Source of the DNA: Spirochaetia bacterium | Lineage (GTDB): Bacteria > Spirochaetota > Spirochaetia > Treponematales > Breznakiellaceae | Length of the DNA stretch: 18,737 nucleotides | Direction of reading: 5' to 3' | NCBI GenBank assembly: GCA_025997655.1 | Contig: BNUW01000037.1 | Location: 1 to 18,737 of the forward strand | Part shown: positions 15,186 through 18,737 of the stretch, piece by piece | Numbering within the stretch: position 1 is the stretch's first letter | Layout: each line of letters opens with the position of its first letter | The notes under the pieces: model-generated | Told to the model about the DNA's origin: nothing | Databases searched by the model: none | What the model saw: only the letters and a program-made list of their open reading frames with translations | Position numbers and translations under genes: made by a program

Positions 15186-16211
15186 ATGAAGAAGTTACGG
15201 GTAGAAGATGCAGTGGGTCAGGTGCTTTGCCACGACCTGACCCGTATTGTAAAGGGCGAAATGAAGGGGCCCCAGTTCCGCAAGGGGCATATCATTAGGG
15301 AGGAGGATATCCCCATGCTCCTTTCCATGGGCAAGGAGCAGATCTTCGTCTGGGAAAAGCTGTGCGGTATGCTCCACGAGGATGAGGCCGCCGAGGCGCT
15401 GGCCCGGATATGCCGGGGGGAAAATATCCGGCAGAGCGGCCCGGTGGAGGGAAAAATCGAGTTTTTTGCCGAAACCGATGGGCTTTTTTACTGCGACACG
15501 GGAAAGCTTGACCAAATCAACGACATCAAGGATCTTGTCATTGCCACCCGCCATGCCCTGAGCCCGGTAAAAGCCGGGGACAAGCTGGCGGGGATGAAGG
15601 CGGTCCCCCTGGCCATCCCGGAGGAAAAGCTGCGGGAAGCACGGGAAGCGGTCGGCCCGACGCCCCTGATGTCCATCCTCCCCTACCGCCTGAAAAGCGC
15701 CTGCGTGATCACCACCGGCAGCGAAGTTGCCAAGGGCCGTATCGCCGACACTTTTACTCCGGTTATTACCGCCAAGCTCGCCGCCTATGGGATTTCAGTA
15801 AAAAAACATATCACCGTCCCGGACGGCATCGAAAACGTCGAGCGGGCCATCGCTGAAGCCCGTGCATCTTTGCCGGACCTCATCCTGTGCTCAGGCGGCA
15901 TGAGCGTGGACCCCGACGACAACACCCCCGGCGCGATCAAACAGAGCGGCGCCGAAATCGTCATCTACGGCATTCCGGTCATCCCGGGGGTAATGTTCCT
16001 CCTGGGCTATTACGACGACGGCGTCCCCATCATGGGTGTCCCCGGCTGCGTGATGTACATGGCCGCCACGGTTTTCGACATGGTCCTGCCCCGCATTGCC
16101 GCGGGACTGCATATGAAACGGCGGGACTTTACCCGCATGGGCAACGGGGGGCTATGCCTCGCGTGCCCGGAATGTCACTATCCGGTTTGCCCGTTTGGGA
16201 AGGGGGCTTAA
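15186..16211 (+). CDS. Molybdopterin-binding (MoeA/MoaB-like) protein with C-terminal cysteine cluster
   Basis: A 341-residue protein. The N-terminal part (KLRVEDAVGQVLCHDLTRI, then FRKGHIIREEDIPMLLSMG) resembles the MoeA N-terminal region. The C-terminal half is a MoaB/Mog-type molybdopterin-binding domain with ITTGSEVAKGRIADTF and the loop LCSGGMSVDPDDNTPGAI. MoeA/MogA proteins insert molybdate into molybdopterin, but this shorter form is a distinct family often seen near molybdenum hydroxylase genes of anaerobes. The tail carries C324, C327, C330 and C335 (C-x2-C-x2-C-x4-C), a likely metal site. ATG 15186 has no Shine-Dalgarno, but the N-terminus is complete. The adjacency to selA hints at a selenium/molybdenum link, which is inference. 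It could also be a regulator and not an enzyme. Confidence 0.8.
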   Translation: MKKLRVEDAVGQVLCHDLTRIVKGEMKGPQFRKGHIIREEDIPMLLSMGKEQIFVWEKLCGMLHEDEAAEALARICRGENIRQSGPVEGKIEFFAETDGLFYCDTGKLDQINDIKDLVIATRHALSPVKAGDKLAGMKAVPLAIPEEKLREAREAVGPTPLMSILPYRLKSACVITTGSEVAKGRIADTFTPVITAKLAAYGISVKKHITVPDGIENVERAIAEARASLPDLILCSGGMSVDPDDNTPGAIKQSGAEIVIYGIPVIPGVMFLLGYYDDGVPIMGVPGCVMYMAATVFDMVLPRIAAGLHMKRRDFTRMGNGGLCLACPECHYPVCPFGKGA

Positions 16212-16257
16212 ATCACCCCTGACTAAAGCATTTTCCCCGTTTCCGGCATATACCGTG

Positions 16258-16263
16258 TGGAGG
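16258..16263 (+). promoter_or_regulatory. Ribosome binding site favouring GTG 16272 for the helicase
   Basis: TGGAGG lies 8 nt before GTG 16272. The alternative in-frame GTG at 16257 would have no Shine-Dalgarno and would overlap this one. Confidence 0.45.
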
Positions 16264-16271
16264 CGGAAAAA

Positions 16272-17999
16272 GTGAATGTTGAAATACCGGACCCCGTAAC
16301 CCAAGCCGTAAAGGAACTCTTCGGCCTATCCTACTTGTTCCCCTACCAGCGGCTGGTGGTGGCGAATATCCTGGAAGCGGCGGAAGCCGCAGGGGTCCCG
16401 GTTAATTGGCCTCTGGGCTTGCAGGATCATAATGATGATAGCGATGCTAACGAAACCGCCAACGACACGGATCATGCCGATGACTCCGACCGTACCGCCA
16501 TGGGCCGTCAGATAGTAATACTACCTACCGGCGCCGGGAAGTCCCTCTGTTTCCAGCTTCCCGCCATGCTCTTTGAGGGCCCCACCCTGGTGATTTACCC
16601 CATCCTCTCCCTGATGGCGGATCAGGAACGGCGTTTGCAGGAACAGGGGTTTGCACCGGTGATACTCCGGGGCGGTCAGAGCCGAACGGAACGGGAAGCT
16701 ATCTGGAAAAAGGTGGAAACCAGGGAAAGCCGCTTTATCATTGCCAACCCCGAAGTACTGCTGACACCAAAGGTGATGGACAAACTGGGAAAGCTCGGTA
16801 TCGTTCATGTGGTGATCGACGAGGCGCACTGTGTGAGCGAATGGGGGGAAAGCTTCCGGCCAAGCTATCTGCGGATTGGGGAAATCATCCGGGCCGCCAG
16901 TAATACTGCTATGGACAAAACAGGGCTGCCCCTGGTGACGGCTTTTACCGCCACCGCTTCAACGCCGGTCTTAAACAACATCCAGAAATATATTTTCGGC
17001 GGTGTAGACGGCGGCGCTGCCGCGCACCGCATCATCGGAAACCCGGACCGGAGCAACATTAGGTATGCTGCGCGGGGCTGCATACTCCGGGATTTGGCGG
17101 TGCGGGATCTGCTCATCAAACATCGGCGGCCGGCGATTGTGTTTTGTTCATCACGGAACGGGACGGAAAAACTGGCGCGGTATTTACGGAATGAATTGGA
17201 GGCGGAATTTTCATGGGCCCGCGAAATCCGTTTCTACCATGCAGGATTAAGCCGGGAGGAGAAGACCGGGGTTGAGCAATGGTTTTTCAAAAATCCTGAC
17301 GCAGTACTACTCGCCACTTGCGCTTATGGTATGGGAATCGATAAAGCGGATATCCGTACGGTGATACACCGGGACTGCCCGCCATCGGTGGAAGCATACC
17401 TCCAGGAATCGGGACGGGCGGGACGGGACGGCAAAGCTTCCCAGGCTATCCTGCTCTGGGGGCCGGATGATGCGCCGGCGTTGAAGCGGGCGCAGAAGGA
17501 CGCGGATAAGCTGCGGCTGGAGGCGCTGTTCTCCTACGGCAGGAATACTGCGGGCTGCCGACGGGAAGCCTTGCTGCACTTGCTCAATTATGAAGGCGGC
17601 GGGGATACGCCCGAATCGGATTGCTGCGATGTCTGCGATCATACGGCCTCGGACAAGATGCGGGAGGAGGAAAGCGTTCTTGGTTTTTTTCGCAAAAATC
17701 GCCGGGCCTATACGCCGGAGGAGGCTATCCCTGTTTTAACCGGCGCAGAATCATTACATTGGTCCGAGGAGGATGTAAAGGGAACCATCCGGCGGCTGAT
17801 CCGCACCGGGCAGTTAAAAAAGATTCGGCATTTCCCGTGGAAGAATAAAATTACGGTGCCGAGAACCGAAGGTTCACTAACCAAAGGTTCACCTCATTCC
17901 CCCAGCCCCAGTTCACCGGTATCCTCGGTGACTTTGTCGGCTTTCTTCTCTTTTTTAGGTTTTTCGGCTTTGGGCGCCTTGGGACGGGCGGTGCGGTAG
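16272..17999 (+). CDS. RecQ-family ATP-dependent DNA helicase
   Basis: A superfamily 2 helicase of 575 aa from GTG 16272. After an N-terminal FPYQRLVVANIL Q-motif-like segment comes Walker A LPTGAGKS (K90), then DEAH at 183-186 followed by CVSEWGESFRPSY, TAFTATAS (motif III), and motifs V/VI YGMGIDKADIRTVIHRD and YLQESGRAGRDG. A RecQ-type zinc site follows (CRREALLHLL...CCDVC), then a winged-helix-like region ending near KITVP. RecQ enzymes unwind DNA 3'-5' in recombination and fork repair. Two oddities: an Asp/Asn/Thr-rich insertion at about residues 52-77 separates the Q-motif region from Walker A, and the last ~45 residues are low-complexity and antisense to the neighbouring reverse gene. 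No HRDC domain is seen. It may be a RecQ-like paralogue and not the housekeeping RecQ. Confidence 0.88.
   Translation: MNVEIPDPVTQAVKELFGLSYLFPYQRLVVANILEAAEAAGVPVNWPLGLQDHNDDSDANETANDTDHADDSDRTAMGRQIVILPTGAGKSLCFQLPAMLFEGPTLVIYPILSLMADQERRLQEQGFAPVILRGGQSRTEREAIWKKVETRESRFIIANPEVLLTPKVMDKLGKLGIVHVVIDEAHCVSEWGESFRPSYLRIGEIIRAASNTAMDKTGLPLVTAFTATASTPVLNNIQKYIFGGVDGGAAAHRIIGNPDRSNIRYAARGCILRDLAVRDLLIKHRRPAIVFCSSRNGTEKLARYLRNELEAEFSWAREIRFYHAGLSREEKTGVEQWFFKNPDAVLLATCAYGMGIDKADIRTVIHRDCPPSVEAYLQESGRAGRDGKASQAILLWGPDDAPALKRAQKDADKLRLEALFSYGRNTAGCRREALLHLLNYEGGGDTPESDCCDVCDHTASDKMREEESVLGFFRKNRRAYTPEEAIPVLTGAESLHWSEEDVKGTIRRLIRTGQLKKIRHFPWKNKITVPRTEGSLTKGSPHSPSPSSPVSSVTLSAFFSFLGFSALGALGRAVR
17863..17889. 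repeat. Two small adjacent hairpins near the convergent gene ends
   Basis: GAACC-GAA-GGTTC (17863-17875) and AACC-AAA-GGTT (17879-17889) are back-to-back inverted repeats built on a repeated GGTTCAC unit. They lie just past the stop of the reverse gene and inside the helicase tail. They could be a bidirectional transcript-end signal, but no long T-run follows. Confidence 0.35.
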
Positions 18000-18115
18000 A
18001 TCTGGGCCACGTAGGAAACGATGAAGATATAGAGGATGATACCAATGGTAACAACCAGTACCTGCCAGGAAGTGAGCACCTGAACAATCAGTTCCTTAAG
18101 TTCCGCGGAAAACAC
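17894..18115 (-). CDS. Small single-pass membrane protein, 73 aa
   Basis: It starts at GTG 18113-18115, preceded on the reverse strand by a GGGAGGGTG Shine-Dalgarno. One transmembrane helix (about residues 17-39: WQVLVVTIGIILYIFIVSY...) is followed by a positively charged Lys/Pro/Ala-rich cytoplasmic-type tail (PKAPKAEKPKKEKKADK) and an acidic end. It lies 27 nt after the PASTA-domain gene and is probably co-transcribed. I do not recognise the family. The 3' 106 nt overlap the helicase on the other strand. Confidence 0.75.
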   Translation of the reverse strand: MFSAELKELIVQVLTSWQVLVVTIGIILYIFIVSYVAQIYRTARPKAPKAEKPKKEKKADKVTEDTGELGLGE

Positions 18116-18142
18116 GTCGCACCCTCCCTTATTATCGGCTTT

Positions 18143-18737
18143 TTAGCGCTGATCCAAACCCCATGCCGGAAGGGAAACCTCTTCCCGGTACAGCTCACGG
18201 CCCAGCATGGAGAGGATCAGGGTGGAACCGATGGGCAGACGGTAGGGGACGGTGAATGTGCCCCCCGGATGGTTCACGGTTATTATAGTCTGACGGGTCC
18301 CCGTGGGGAGTATCGCCTCCAGGCTTACCGATAAAGGGTAGGGGTTTGCGGGCAGGGTGTAGGAGAAAAGCGCAAAGACCTCCCCCGCCTGAAGTTTCGC
18401 CGGGGAACTTACCACCAGGGAAAGCTCCGTATTGGCCGCGACGAGGGTTTCCGCCGCCGGGGTTTGGCTGAGCACCGTTTCCGGCTGCTCGCCGCGGCCG
18501 GGGCTGCGCTGCGAAAACGTAAAGCGAACACCTGCGTCCCCGAGGATTGCCAGGGCGGCATTGATAGAAAGCCCGGTTAACGCAGGGACCCTGGTCAGCT
18601 CATTCTCCAAGCCCCGGCTGACCACCAATTCCAGTACCGTGGGACCCGAAATGCTGGTCCCCGGTTCAGGGCTCTGCTGCAGTATGGTCCCCGGAACTTC
18701 CGGCGAATACTGGTACAGGAAGGGTTCTTTTAACGAT
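18143..18737 (-). CDS. PASTA-domain protein (5' end beyond the window)
   Basis: The reverse frame is open to the window edge, giving about 197 residues. The first visible part (SPEVPGTILQQSPEPGTSI, then LELVVSRG) and the next (VPALTGLSINAALAILGDAG ... TVLSQTPAAETLVAANTELSLVVSS) are two PASTA-type repeats, with the typical V-P-x-L-x-G start and the Q-x-P-x-x-x-x-x-V end. PASTA domains bind peptidoglycan or related cell-envelope ligands, usually outside the membrane. The last ~90 residues form a beta-rich domain I do not recognise. A methionine-type codon near 18628 is not the real start, because PASTA sequence continues upstream of it. The stop is TAA at 18143-18145. A small membrane protein follows in the same direction. 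Confidence 0.8.
   Translation of the reverse strand, partial: SLKEPFLYQYSPEVPGTILQQSPEPGTSISGPTVLELVVSRGLENELTRVPALTGLSINAALAILGDAGVRFTFSQRSPGRGEQPETVLSQTPAAETLVAANTELSLVVSSPAKLQAGEVFALFSYTLPANPYPLSVSLEAILPTGTRQTIITVNHPGGTFTVPYRLPIGSTLILSMLGRELYREEVSLPAWGLDQR

Noticed and set aside
16201..16220. AGGGG/CCCCT inverted repeat after the molybdopterin-binding gene as a terminator
   Set aside because: The stem is only 5 bp with a 10-nt loop and no T-run, so it is too weak to call.

Overview
The window looks like a chromosomal segment from a spirochaete, most likely a treponeme-type host-associated anaerobe. This rests on the shortened SMC protein, the selenocysteine gene selA, and a Mo-cofactor-binding protein of the kind common in anaerobes. 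It is an inference from protein character, not a species identification. The coding DNA is G+C-rich by eye, with one AT-rich patch at about 13220-13410.

Layout. (1) Positions 1-112 hold the 3' end of an unidentified gene. (2) Positions 184-8453 hold a tightly packed forward gene block: an unrecognised helical protein, a periplasmic oligopeptide-type binding protein, an exopolyphosphatase/GppA-family enzyme with a C-terminal HD domain, polyphosphate kinase Ppk1, and an RlmI-type rRNA cytosine methyltransferase. The five genes are separated by 3 nt or overlap by 1-14 nt, which suggests one operon, and ppx and ppk overlap by 4 nt. (3) Positions 8454-8790 are a gene graveyard: the C-terminal half of an LRAT-domain protein runs straight into a frame-shifted remnant of an IS630-type transposase. 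(4) Positions 8813-11785 encode SMC, unusually short and without a recognisable hinge domain. (5) Positions 11842-13041 encode an aldo/keto-reductase-fold protein with two C-terminal 4Fe-4S motifs, in which the usual catalytic residues are largely replaced.

(6) Positions 13097-15186 are the most unusual part. A consensus sigma-70 promoter drives a tRNA-Pro(UGG), and the selA start codon lies two bases after the tRNA discriminator base. This tRNA-selA unit is bracketed by two same-orientation copies of a palindromic element of about 110 bp. The downstream copy sits exactly on the selA stop codon and is flanked by a perfect 14-bp direct repeat that includes that stop. An 18-bp perfect direct repeat additionally brackets the AT-rich patch upstream of the promoter. 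(7) Positions 15186-16211 encode a MoeA/MoaB-like molybdopterin-binding protein preceded by a near-perfect promoter whose expected start point falls on the start codon. (8) Positions 16272-17999 encode a RecQ-family helicase whose tail runs 106 nt antisense into (9) a reverse-strand pair: a PASTA-domain protein cut by the window edge and a 73-residue single-pass membrane protein.

Themes. Polyphosphate synthesis and breakdown are coupled in one operon. Selenium (selA) and molybdenum-cofactor functions lie side by side. Several genes (11842, 13556, 15186, possibly 184) lack a Shine-Dalgarno sequence and have promoter or RNA-processing signals that would give leaderless or nearly leaderless mRNAs.
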